Origin: an uncultured Labrenzia sp.
Lineage (GTDB): Bacteria; Pseudomonadota; Alphaproteobacteria; Rhizobiales; Stappiaceae
Assembly (NCBI GenBank): GCA_937911395.1
Contig: CALDSI010000017.1
Location: 1-39,240 of the forward strand
Direction: 5' to 3'
DNA: 39,240 nucleotides
The notes beneath the pieces were generated by a model. The model did no database searches, was not told the origin of the DNA, and worked only from the letters and a program-made list of their open reading frames with translations. How positions within the stretch are numbered: the first letter of the stretch is position 1; each line of letters opens with the position of its first letter. Of the stretch, positions 30,904 through 39,240 are shown in pieces. The position numbers were made by a program, and so were the translations under genes.

Positions 30904-32487
30904 TTAAATGAGAGCGTCTACAGCAATCGCACTCAGCGCAAGAGCGATCACCCACAGCGCGATGCGGCCGGAGCGTGTATGCCGGGCCTCGGCCTTTCCA
31001 ATCGATTCAGCCGTTTCCTCGCTAAACCGCAGCCCCTGGGTCGTCATCTTTTCTATTTCTTCCGACATGCGGCCAATCCGGTCGGCAAACAGCGGCATAT
31101 CCGTTGCAATCCGAGCTAGTGCAGACAGCGCATCCCCCGCATCCCGCACCCTGCCAACAGGCCCAAGATGCTCCTTGATCCAGGTTCCAACCACCGGCTC
31201 TGCGGTCCGCCACATGTCCAGACGCGGGTTAAGCGATCGGGCAACCCCTTCCACAACAACCATGGTCTTCTGAAGCATGATCAGTTGAGTCTGGGTGCGC
31301 ATTTCGAACAGTTCGGTCACCTCGAATAGTTGCGTCAGTAACCGGGCCATAGAAATTTCACTCGCATCGTGACCATGGATCGGCTCGCCAATGGCCCGGA
31401 TCGCCTGTGCAAACAGATCAACATCCTGATCGGCGGGCACATAGCCAGCCTCAAAGTGGACCTCTGCCACCCGCTTGTAGTTGCGCGTGATGAACCCAAA
31501 CAGAATTTCGGCCAAAAACCTCCGTTCGCGCTTGCTCAAGCGTCCGGTTATTCCGAAATCGACCGCGACCAAAGTGCCATCCGGCTCAACGAATAAGTTA
31601 CCCTGGTGCATATCTGCATGAAAATAGCCGTCCCGTAGTGTATGGCGCAGAAAACTTTGGATGACAGCTGCACCGAGTGCTTCCAGATCCTGTCCGTCTT
31701 CTGTGAGACCTTCGATGTCCGACATTTTGCGGCCATCGATCCACTCCATCGTCAGGACGCCTTTGGCGGTCCGGATCCAGTCAACCTTCGGGACGCGGAA
31801 CCCAGGATCCTCCACGGTGTTCTCCGCCATCTCTGAGAGGCCCGCGGCCTCGAGGCGAAAATCCATTTCCATGGCGACGGATTGCGCAAGAGTGTCGACG
31901 ACCGCCACCGGACGGAGCCTGCGGGATGGCGCGTGAAAACGTTCAACCAACCGGGCGACCAAATAGTAACTTTCGAGATCACGCTGGAACCGGCGCTGCA
32001 CACCGGGCCGGAGAACTTTCACCGCGGCTTTGCGCTTGATACCGTCTTTATCGCGAACGATCGCGGCATGGACTTGTGCAATTGAGGCGGCAGCGACTGC
32101 CTCGCCGAACTCAACAAAGACATCTTCAATTGGCAGGTCCAGTTGCTCGGCGACCGCTGCCCGCGCTTCCTCGTGATCAAATGGAGCCAGTTGATCTTGA
32201 AGCGCCGCGAGATCCTTTGCTGCCTCTTTGCCAACAACATCTTCGCGTGTTGCCAGGAATTGGCCAAGTTTCACATAGGATGGGCCAAGGCGGTTCATCG
32301 CATCTGAAAGACGCAGTTCCGCGCTTTTTTCCTTCACCGCCCGGCGCTCCAGCAGCCGCGCCATACCGATCGCAAGCCGAGGCCCCGCCGGCAGGTCGGG
32401 TAAATGCGCAAGACCGAACACGCCTTCGCGTGCCATGACATAACCAGCCCGCACAAGGCGGAAGAAAGGCATCACCGCAAATGCCAT
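30904..32487 (-). CDS. ubiB: Ubiquinone biosynthesis kinase-like protein UbiB
   Basis: LGPSYVKLGQFLATREDVVGKEAAKDLAALQDQLAPF...YFHADMHQGNLFVEPDGTLVAVDFGITGRL; adjacent to ubiE. Confidence 0.95.
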   Translation of the reverse strand: MAFAVMPFFRLVRAGYVMAREGVFGLAHLPDLPAGPRLAIGMARLLERRAVKEKSAELRLSDAMNRLGPSYVKLGQFLATREDVVGKEAAKDLAALQDQLAPFDHEEARAAVAEQLDLPIEDVFVEFGEAVAAASIAQVHAAIVRDKDGIKRKAAVKVLRPGVQRRFQRDLESYYLVARLVERFHAPSRRLRPVAVVDTLAQSVAMEMDFRLEAAGLSEMAENTVEDPGFRVPKVDWIRTAKGVLTMEWIDGRKMSDIEGLTEDGQDLEALGAAVIQSFLRHTLRDGYFHADMHQGNLFVEPDGTLVAVDFGITGRLSKRERRFLAEILFGFITRNYKRVAEVHFEAGYVPADQDVDLFAQAIRAIGEPIHGHDASEISMARLLTQLFEVTELFEMRTQTQLIMLQKTMVVVEGVARSLNPRLDMWRTAEPVVGTWIKEHLGPVGRVRDAGDALSALARIATDMPLFADRIGRMSEEIEKMTTQGLRFSEETAESIGKAEARHTRSGRIALWVIALALSAIAVDALI

Positions 32488-32490
32488 GAA

Positions 32491-33303
32491 TCAGAGTTTC
32501 CAACCAGAATGCAGTGCGGCGATCCCGCCGGAATAGTTGCGATAATTGACCCGCGCGAAACCAGCTTCGCGGATCATTTCGGCAAAGCGTTCCTGGCTCG
32601 GAAACTTACGGATCGATTCCACTAGATACTGATACGGCTCACCGTCGCCGGTCACCCATTTGCCCATAGCTGGGATCGCATTGAAGGAAAACGCGTCGTA
32701 GACCTTGTCGAGACCCGGAACGTCGACTTCCGAAAACTCAAGACACATGAAGCGGCCACCGCGTTTCAAGACCCGGTTCGCTTCACGAAGAGCCTTGGGA
32801 ATGTCCGGCACATTCCGGATGCCAAACGCGATTGTATAAGCATCGAAACTCTTGTCCGGGAAGGGCAGATCTTCCGCGTTGCCCTGCGAAAACGTGATCA
32901 GATCGGAGAGGCCCGCTTTTTCGGCCCGGTCACGGCCAACATTGAGCATGGAATTGTTGATGTCGCAGACAACGGCCTTCGCAGACCGGTGAGATTTCTC
33001 AACCACGCGGGTCGAGATGTCGCCTGTGCCACCCGCGACATCCAGAAGACGCCAACCGGATGCACTGGACTTTGGTGGAGCCAGATAGGAGACCATGGCA
33101 TCCTTCCAAACGCGGTGCAGACCGCCGGACATAAGATCGTTCATCAGGTCATAGCGGGATGCGACCTTGTGGAAGACATCGTCCACGAGGGCCTGCTTCT
33201 GCCCCGCGCCGACCTTTGTAAAGCCGAAACTGGTCGGCATATCTTCCGGTGTGCGGGTCTGGCTATTAGCCTGTTGCGTCATCTGCGCGGCTCCAAGCGT
33301 CAT
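32491..33303 (-). CDS. ubiE: Demethylmenaquinone/ubiquinone methyltransferase UbiE
   Basis: [26 protein letters not shown]...[11 protein letters not shown]...[32 protein letters not shown]. An internal ATG at about 33282 may be the true start. Confidence 0.96.
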   Translation of the reverse strand: MTLGAAQMTQQANSQTRTPEDMPTSFGFTKVGAGQKQALVDDVFHKVASRYDLMNDLMSGGLHRVWKDAMVSYLAPPKSSASGWRLLDVAGGTGDISTRVVEKSHRSAKAVVCDINNSMLNVGRDRAEKAGLSDLITFSQGNAEDLPFPDKSFDAYTIAFGIRNVPDIPKALREANRVLKRGGRFMCLEFSEVDVPGLDKVYDAFSFNAIPAMGKWVTGDGEPYQYLVESIRKFPSQERFAEMIREAGFARVNYRNYSGGIAALHSGWKL

Positions 33304-33425
33304 TCATTTCCAAAATTTGGCCGGACCATAGTACAAGCGCCTTCAGAGCGCTATGTTTGCCGGTCACGAAAACACCATATGCCGCAGGCCTATATCGCGC
33401 TGCCTTACCGGAGACCAGAGAATAA

Positions 33426-34319
33426 ATGCCTGAATTGCCCGAAGTGGAAACGGTCAAACGTGGATTAGCGCCAACATTTGAAGGTGCACTCCTGACCAAG
33501 GTCGATCAGAACCGGCCGGACTTGAGATTTCCATTTCCCGGCGATTTCGTGGAGAGACTGACCGGCCGGACTGTCACAGCTCTGTCTCGCCGGTCCAAGT
33601 ATCTGCTGACGGACACAGATAGCGGTGATGTCTTGATCATGCATTTGGGTATGTCGGGATCATTCCGCATCGAAAACGACATCGATCAATCAACACCTGG
33701 GGCGTTTGCGCACGAGCGGAACAAGGATCCGAAACACGATCATGTCGTTTTTCACCTGAAACACCCAGACGGCCGGACAGCCCGGATCATTTACAATGAC
33801 CCGCGCCGCTTTGGCTTCATGGACCTTGTTCCACGCACAGACCTGTCTGTGCATCCATATTTCCGGGAGCTTGGGCTGGAACCGCTCGGAAATGCACTGA
33901 GCGGGGAGGTCTTGGCGCGACTGTTTGCAGGCCGAAAATCCCCGTTGAAAGCCGCACTCTTGAACCAGAAACTGATTGCCGGCCTCGGCAATATATATGT
34001 GTGTGAAGCGCTTTGGCGCAGCGGGCTCAGCCCCAAACGATTGGCGAGCACGCTTGTCACTAAGTCAGGCAAGCCGACAAAGAAAGCAGACCTGCTTGCC
34101 CAAAACATCCGCCAGACGCTTGAAGATGCCATCTTGGCAGGGGGATCTTCTTTGCGGGACCACACCCAAGCAGACGGCACGCTCGGTTATTTCCAACACT
34201 CCTTTGCCGTCTATGACCAGGAGGACCGGCCTTGCCGGACACCGGACTGTACCGGCACTGTTCGCCGCATCGTTCAGTCGAACAGATCGACGTTCTATTG
34301 CCCTATTTGCCAAAGGTAG
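33426..34319 (+). CDS. mutM: Formamidopyrimidine-DNA glycosylase
   Basis: [17 protein letters not shown]-terminus and C-terminal zinc finger [28 protein letters not shown]. Confidence 0.98.
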   Translation: MPELPEVETVKRGLAPTFEGALLTKVDQNRPDLRFPFPGDFVERLTGRTVTALSRRSKYLLTDTDSGDVLIMHLGMSGSFRIENDIDQSTPGAFAHERNKDPKHDHVVFHLKHPDGRTARIIYNDPRRFGFMDLVPRTDLSVHPYFRELGLEPLGNALSGEVLARLFAGRKSPLKAALLNQKLIAGLGNIYVCEALWRSGLSPKRLASTLVTKSGKPTKKADLLAQNIRQTLEDAILAGGSSLRDHTQADGTLGYFQHSFAVYDQEDRPCRTPDCTGTVRRIVQSNRSTFYCPICQR

Positions 34320-34419
34320 TACTCCACCTGAAACGGCAGTCATGCCTTGCCAGACACGGGCCCGGTCGGCTACCCATGGCGCACGCAAACGAGACATCCT
34401 GCCACGGGGAGCAGACACG

Positions 34420-35193
34420 ATGGGATACAAGAACATCCGGGTTGAAAAACGCGGTAAAGTCGGACTGATCACTCTTGATCGGCCAAAAGCACTGAACGCG
34501 CTCAATTCGGAACTGATCGCGGAACTCGGCTCCGCGCTGGATACTTACGACGCAGATGAAAAAATTGGCTGTGTGGTGATCACGGGCTCCGAAAAAGCAT
34601 TTGCAGCAGGCGCTGACATTAAAGAAATGCAGCCGCACACCTTCTCAACCGCCTATCAGACTGACCTGATCACTCCGTTTGACCGGGTGTCACAGAACCG
34701 GAAGCCGATCATTGCCGCCGTTGCCGGCTACGCTTTAGGCGGCGGCTGCGAGCTTGCCATGCTGTGTGATTTCATCATTGCGGCTGACACGGCCAAGTTT
34801 GGCCAGCCGGAAATCACGCTTGGCGTAATCCCCGGCGCAGGTGGCACCCAGCGTCTTACCCGCTTTGTTGGTAAATCGAAGGCCATGGACATGGTGCTGA
34901 CCGGTCGGATGATGGACGCGGAAGAAGCAGAGCGGAGCGGTCTTGTAAGCCGCATCGTACCAGCTAACGACCTCCTGGAAGAAGCTATGAAAGCCGCGGA
35001 AAAGATCGCAGATTTCTCCTTGCCGGTGGTTATGATGGCAAAAGAGAGTGTCGACCGGTCTTATGAAACAACCTTGTCAGAAGGAGTTCGCTTCGAACGC
35101 CGTGTTTTTCAAGCCATGTTTGCCCTTGAAGACCAGAAAGAAGGCATGTCAGCCTTCACCGAAAAACGCTCGCCGCAGTTCAACAACAAATAA
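34420..35193 (+). CDS. Enoyl-CoA hydratase
   Basis: [29 protein letters not shown]...AGADIKEMQ...[50 protein letters not shown] 34420; the track start 33976 is an artefactual extension into mutM. Confidence 0.95.
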   Translation: MGYKNIRVEKRGKVGLITLDRPKALNALNSELIAELGSALDTYDADEKIGCVVITGSEKAFAAGADIKEMQPHTFSTAYQTDLITPFDRVSQNRKPIIAAVAGYALGGGCELAMLCDFIIAADTAKFGQPEITLGVIPGAGGTQRLTRFVGKSKAMDMVLTGRMMDAEEAERSGLVSRIVPANDLLEEAMKAAEKIADFSLPVVMMAKESVDRSYETTLSEGVRFERRVFQAMFALEDQKEGMSAFTEKRSPQFNNK

Positions 35194-35258
35194 TCTTGGT
35201 CCGCCAGCGACAAAGCCGTTGACGGCGGCCCAAGTCAGGATTATAAGCAGCGCCCAAT

Positions 35259-35289
35259 CGGTGGCGGTTTTCCGCCGCCGTTGTTTTTT
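35259..35289 (+). terminator. Rho-independent terminator downstream of the enoyl-CoA hydratase gene
   Basis: CGGTGGCGG-TTTT-CCGCCGCCG stem followed by TTGTTTTTT. Confidence 0.8.
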
Positions 35290-35369
35290 GATCGGGTTCC
35301 ATCGCTTAGGCGTTTAAGTCCCGATCGTCACCGGACAAAAGTCCCAATATACCGATCAGGATTGAGCCC

Positions 35370-35636
35370 ATGGCCAACACACCATCGGCCAAGAAGGCGG
35401 CCCGCAAGATTGCCCGCCGGACGGCCACGAACAAAGCTCGCCGGAGCCGGGTGCGCACTTACCTGCGCAAGGTTGAAGAAGCAATCGCTTCTGGTGACCA
35501 GGCTGCCGCAAACGACGCATTCAAGGCGGCACAGCCGGAAATCATGCGCGCTGCTTCCAAAGGCACCATGCACGCCAATACGGCGTCACGGAAAGTCTCC
35601 CGCCTCAATGCTCGGATCAAAGCACTGAGCGCATAA
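35370..35636 (+). CDS. rpsT: 30S ribosomal protein S20
   Basis: [39 protein letters not shown]... Confidence 0.98.
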   Translation: MANTPSAKKAARKIARRTATNKARRSRVRTYLRKVEEAIASGDQAAANDAFKAAQPEIMRAASKGTMHANTASRKVSRLNARIKALSA

Positions 35637-35663
35637 TTCTGTCCCAAGTCGGACAACAAAAAG

Positions 35664-35690
35664 AACCCGGCCATCGTGCCGGGTTTTTTT
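35664..35690 (+). terminator. Rho-independent terminator of rpsT
   Basis: AACCCGGC-CATCGT-GCCGGGTTTTTTT. Confidence 0.92.
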
Positions 35691-36252
35691 AGCCGTGCAA
35701 TTTTGTGGATTGCCTACATCAGCTGTGGCACCCGGACAGATTGTAAAAAATGCCTAACTTCTCTGTAGCAAAGAAATGTTATATTTTTCAAACTCTTAGA
35801 GATATGTAGGCTATTCAAATCCGGTTCAAACCGGATTCGATACGAGTCAAGGAATCAGTTCCGAAATTTTTTTTAACAATGCCCAAATCCATTCAATCCG
35901 GATGCGAGAATGGCAAAAAGTTATTGCAGTAAAAAGCGTTTGCAGCATCACCCACAGACCACACCCAATGTGGCATTTTGGGCTCATTTGGCACCGGAAT
36001 CGATAATCCTTCAGAACGGCTGTTGAACCGAATGGGCTGGCTGTATATTGTCTCATTGCTGGCAGAGAAAAGACCGGCGCGACACGAAAAACAGTGCTTG
36101 GACCTAACAATGAAAAAGTCGAAATTTCACATCGCTGAGCACTTACCCAGCCGGGTTACAGATGAATACATTGATGTATTCAGTATGCATCATTTTTAGG
36201 CGCGTTCCGGACCTACTTAAACTCTCATTCTACTGATAAGAACTTTAAATCA

Positions 36253-36723
36253 ATGGCCAAACGGCCTTTGGAAGGGGGCATTGTGTTTAGCGAATTGGGG
36301 TATGCGGGAAACGTTGACGTTCAAACTGCATTTACGGCTCTTACCGAAAAAACTCAGGCAGTTCTTGTCGATGTGCGCACACAAGCGGAATGGACTTTTG
36401 TTGGTGTGCCGGATCTGCGTACGTTGGGCAAAGAAACCATCTTTGCCGAATGGCAGAGCTTTCCGCCCAGCGGCCCTAATCCTGCGTTCGTTCAGGACCT
36501 TTCTGACCGCCTGAGCAAAAAAGAACTTGACCCGGAGACGCCAATCTATTTTCTGTGCCGCTCCGGCGCGCGCAGTCAGGCGGCTGCCCAGGCAATGACC
36601 CAAGCCGGCTACACAAATTGCTACAACGTATCTGAGGGTTTCGAAGGCGGGCTTGATGCACATGCCCACCGCGGGACGCAATCTGGTTGGAAGGCCGCCG
36701 GATTGCCTTGGGTACAGGGCTAA
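36253..36723 (+). CDS. Rhodanese-like domain protein
   Basis: AVLVDVRTQAEWTFVGVPDL...PIYFLCRSGARSQAAAQAMTQAGYTNCYNVSEGFEG: catalytic Cys loop CRSGARS. Confidence 0.93.
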   Translation: MAKRPLEGGIVFSELGYAGNVDVQTAFTALTEKTQAVLVDVRTQAEWTFVGVPDLRTLGKETIFAEWQSFPPSGPNPAFVQDLSDRLSKKELDPETPIYFLCRSGARSQAAAQAMTQAGYTNCYNVSEGFEGGLDAHAHRGTQSGWKAAGLPWVQG

Positions 36724-36879
36724 GAAATTCCCCTGGCAATCAGGGGAGATAATCGGGCTGTGCCCGGATCGTAATAAAATCGCCCCAAAAACGGGGCACA
36801 TAAGCTGCTAAAGCGGCAAGGCGTTGGAACGAAGAACGGCTGTGGCGGACTGTTCTTCCCAGTACAGGAGGCAGATAAC

Positions 36880-38358
36880 ATGCAGGTTCAGGAGGCAGGC
36901 GGCTCCGAACAATGGACGCGGGTCAAAAAGCAACTCCGTGCGGAACTGGGGGACGACGTGTTCACCAGCTGGTTCGCCCGGGTTGATCTGGAAGAACATC
37001 AGGACGGCACTGTGCGGTTGTCCGTTCCCACCCGGTTTCTCAAGCAGTGGATCCAAAACAACTACAATGAACGTCTAATGGGCCTTTGGCAGCGCGAATG
37101 CGACAACGTCCATCGGATCGAATTGACTGTTCGTGGTGCCATCCGGCCACGTCAGGTGACGGCTGTTCAGCCGAGCCTGCCGGCAGGGACAGCTGGCGCA
37201 CAGAACGCGGCCATCGACACACGCTCGGAAAACATTGGCGATGCGACGCATGTGACCCGCGCGCAAGCGGCAACAGCCGCCGTTGGCCGGGGTGACAGCG
37301 CATCGGACAGTGCCCGAGATGTTTTGCAGGGCGCAGCGCTAGATCCGAAATACACGGTCGTGACATTCGTTGAGGGCGAATCCAACATCCTTGCTTTGGC
37401 CGCTGCTCGTCAAGTCGCGGCGGGCGGAGCGGGCACGTTCAACCCGCTCTACATGCATGCGTCCGTGGGTTTGGGCAAAACCCACCTGATGCAGGCCGTT
37501 GCATCGAAAGCGCGCAACAGCGGACGTAAAGTGCTCTATCTGACGGCCGAGCACTTTATGTACAAGTTCGTTGCGGCGCTAAAATCGCAGTCCGCCCTTG
37601 CCTTTAAAGACAACCTGCGCACCATCGACCTCCTCCTTATCGATGATATGCAGTTCCTTCATGGCAAGCAGGTGCAGCAGGAATTCTGCCACACCCTCAA
37701 CGCCTTGATCGACGGCGCCCGTCAGGTGATCGTTGCTGCGGATCGGGCACCGTCGGACCTAGATACCCTCGACGACCGCGTCCGGTCGCGCCTGTCCGGG
37801 GGCCTTGTTGTTGGGATCCAGGAGCCGGATTTTGTTCTACGCAGGAACATTTTGGTGTCCCGCGTTGAGGCTGCACATAAATCGTATCCGCAATTTGATG
37901 TGCCGGATTCCGTGCTCGACTACATTGCGCGGCATGTGGCCTCATCCGGTCGTGACCTTGAAGGCGCATTGAACCGTCTGATCGCGCACAATCAGCTGAC
38001 CAACCAGCCGATCACCCAGGAAATGGCGGAGATGACCTTGCGCGATCTGGTTCGCTCCAGCGAACCGCGCCGGGTAAAGATTGAAGACATTCAGCGCGTG
38101 GTCTCAAAGCACTACAATGTGACCAAGGCAGATCTGCTGTCGGCACGCCGCACGCGTACCATCGTGCGCCCACGGCAGATCGCGATGTACCTGGCAAAGG
38201 TCATGACACCGCGCTCGCTGCCAGAAATCGGCCGCCGTTTCGGAAATCGGGATCACACGACAGTTTTGCACGCGGTGCGCAAGATTGAAGAAATGGCCCG
38301 TGCCGACTATGCGCTCGCGCAGGAGATTGAACTCCTGAAGCGCATGCTGGACGCCTAA
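36880..38358 (+). CDS. dnaA: Chromosomal replication initiator protein DnaA
   Basis: [21 protein letters not shown]...[14 protein letters not shown]...[20 protein letters not shown] (domain IV DnaA signature). Confidence 0.98.
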   Translation: MQVQEAGGSEQWTRVKKQLRAELGDDVFTSWFARVDLEEHQDGTVRLSVPTRFLKQWIQNNYNERLMGLWQRECDNVHRIELTVRGAIRPRQVTAVQPSLPAGTAGAQNAAIDTRSENIGDATHVTRAQAATAAVGRGDSASDSARDVLQGAALDPKYTVVTFVEGESNILALAAARQVAAGGAGTFNPLYMHASVGLGKTHLMQAVASKARNSGRKVLYLTAEHFMYKFVAALKSQSALAFKDNLRTIDLLLIDDMQFLHGKQVQQEFCHTLNALIDGARQVIVAADRAPSDLDTLDDRVRSRLSGGLVVGIQEPDFVLRRNILVSRVEAAHKSYPQFDVPDSVLDYIARHVASSGRDLEGALNRLIAHNQLTNQPITQEMAEMTLRDLVRSSEPRRVKIEDIQRVVSKHYNVTKADLLSARRTRTIVRPRQIAMYLAKVMTPRSLPEIGRRFGNRDHTTVLHAVRKIEEMARADYALAQEIELLKRMLDA

Positions 38359-38387
38359 GACGAATAGACTGTCTTTTCAGCCAAAAA

Positions 38388-38420
38388 GGGGGGCGTTCCG
38401 AGCGAGCGCCCCCTTGCTTT
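38388..38420 (+). terminator. Putative terminator between dnaA and dnaN
   Basis: GGGGGCG...CGCCCCC stem followed by TTGCTTTT. Confidence 0.65.
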
Positions 38421-38527
38421 TGGAGCCGGTTGAGGGCAGTGTCTTTCCCCCGCTCCCTCACCGGAGCCCATAAGAATTCAGTCGACCGGACGTTCTGTCT
38501 GGTGTTTCACGAGTACGGATGCAGCGT

Positions 38528-39240
38528 ATGAAAGCGACCCTCGAGCGGACCGACCTCCTCAAGTCCTTGACCCATGTGCACCGGGTGGTCGAACGCCGGA
38601 ATACTATCCCGATCCTGTCCAACGTTTTGCTGCGCGCCGATGGCGGGGCCTTGAACCTGAAGGCCACTGACCTGGACCTTGAAATTGTCGAAACCGTACC
38701 GGCCATGATCGAGATGCCAGGTGCCACGACAGTACCTGCACACATGTTCTATGACATTGTCAGAAAGCTGCCGGAAGGGTCCCAGGTTGTTCTGGAAACA
38801 ACAGGTGATGACACGACACTGGAAATCCGCGCAGGCCGTTCGAAATTCACCCTGCAGATGCTGCCGGAAACCGATTTCCCGGATCTGACCGCTGGTGATT
38901 TCAGCCATGGCTTCACCTTGAGCGCGTCGGACATCCGCAAACTGATCGACACCACGCAATTCGCAATCTCCACCGAGGAAACCCGATACAATCTGAACGG
39001 CAGCTATTTGCACACTGTCGACGCTGCCAACGGCCAGCAATTCCGCGCTGTTGCCACCGATGGCCACCGTTTGGCGCAGGCAGAGGTCGCCGCACCCTCC
39101 GGTTCCTCCGGCATGCCAGGCATTATTGTGCCGCGCAAGACAGTCGGCGAAATCCAGAAGCTCTTGGAAAATCCGGAAGCGGACGTGCAAATTGAGTTGT
39201 CGGACACCAAGATCCGCATCACAACAGAAACGGTTGATTT
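38528..39240 (+). CDS. dnaN: DNA polymerase III beta sliding clamp (3' truncated by window edge)
   Basis: MKATLERTDLLKSLTHVHRVVERRNTIPILSNVLLRADGGALNLKATDLDLEIVE...; frame open to the window end. An in-frame ATG at 38519 is an alternative start. Confidence 0.97.
   Translation, partial: MKATLERTDLLKSLTHVHRVVERRNTIPILSNVLLRADGGALNLKATDLDLEIVETVPAMIEMPGATTVPAHMFYDIVRKLPEGSQVVLETTGDDTTLEIRAGRSKFTLQMLPETDFPDLTAGDFSHGFTLSASDIRKLIDTTQFAISTEETRYNLNGSYLHTVDAANGQQFRAVATDGHRLAQAEVAAPSGSSGMPGIIVPRKTVGEIQKLLENPEADVQIELSDTKIRITTETVD

Noticed and set aside
33976-34419. N-terminal extension of the enoyl-CoA hydratase ORF
   Set aside because: Overlaps mutM out of frame. The hydratase family start fits ATG 34420, preceded by a purine-rich stretch (CACGGGGAGCAGACACG).
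35978-36199. 73-aa plus-strand ORF in the rpsT-dnaA gap
   Set aside because: No clear RBS or family resemblance and it overlaps the palindrome at 36163; kept only as part of the gap observation.
35691-36252. Possible chromosomal origin near dnaA
   Set aside because: No cluster of TTATCCACA-type DnaA boxes was seen, only a weak partial match near 35705. In many Alphaproteobacteria oriC is not next to dnaA.
1-39240. CRISPR arrays, prophage, transposons, toxin-antitoxin or biosynthetic clusters
   Set aside because: No regularly spaced repeats, transposase/integrase motifs or cluster-type enzymes were seen on either strand.

Overview
The window is a dense alphaproteobacterial chromosomal segment. 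Gene content and order suggest Hyphomicrobiales, possibly Stappia/Labrenzia-like, but this is inferred from protein features only. It is mostly housekeeping genes. On the minus strand, in transcription order: ubiE-ubiB-MDR oxidoreductase; dnaK-dnaJ-pmtA-like-FMN reductase; hslV-(membrane protein)-hslU; uspA; nfuA-like; tsaB-rimI-fur-plsC; miaB-phoH-ybeY-corC-lnt-XRE-metK-trmB; rimP-nusA-ylxR-infB (infB runs off the left edge). On the plus strand: small membrane protein-'WHLHL' membrane protein-alkB; a GntR regulator; mutM; an enoyl-CoA hydratase; rpsT; rhodanese; dnaA; dnaN (runs off the right edge). I see no CRISPR array, transposase, integrase, tRNA or rRNA. The main items for follow-up are: (1) an uncharacterised plus-strand gene cluster at 26792-28484 ending in an AlkB-like gene, whose central protein has a Cys/Gly-rich C-terminal tail; (2) an in-frame TAA that splits a predicted membrane protein between hslV and hslU; (3) several precise inverted repeats in regulatory positions: the metK leader, the gntR/osmC divergent promoter, the MDR oxidoreductase leader, and the region between rpsT and dnaA; (4) a clear RpoH-type promoter in front of dnaK. 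No homology search was run. Product names rest on motif and family recognition of the translations.
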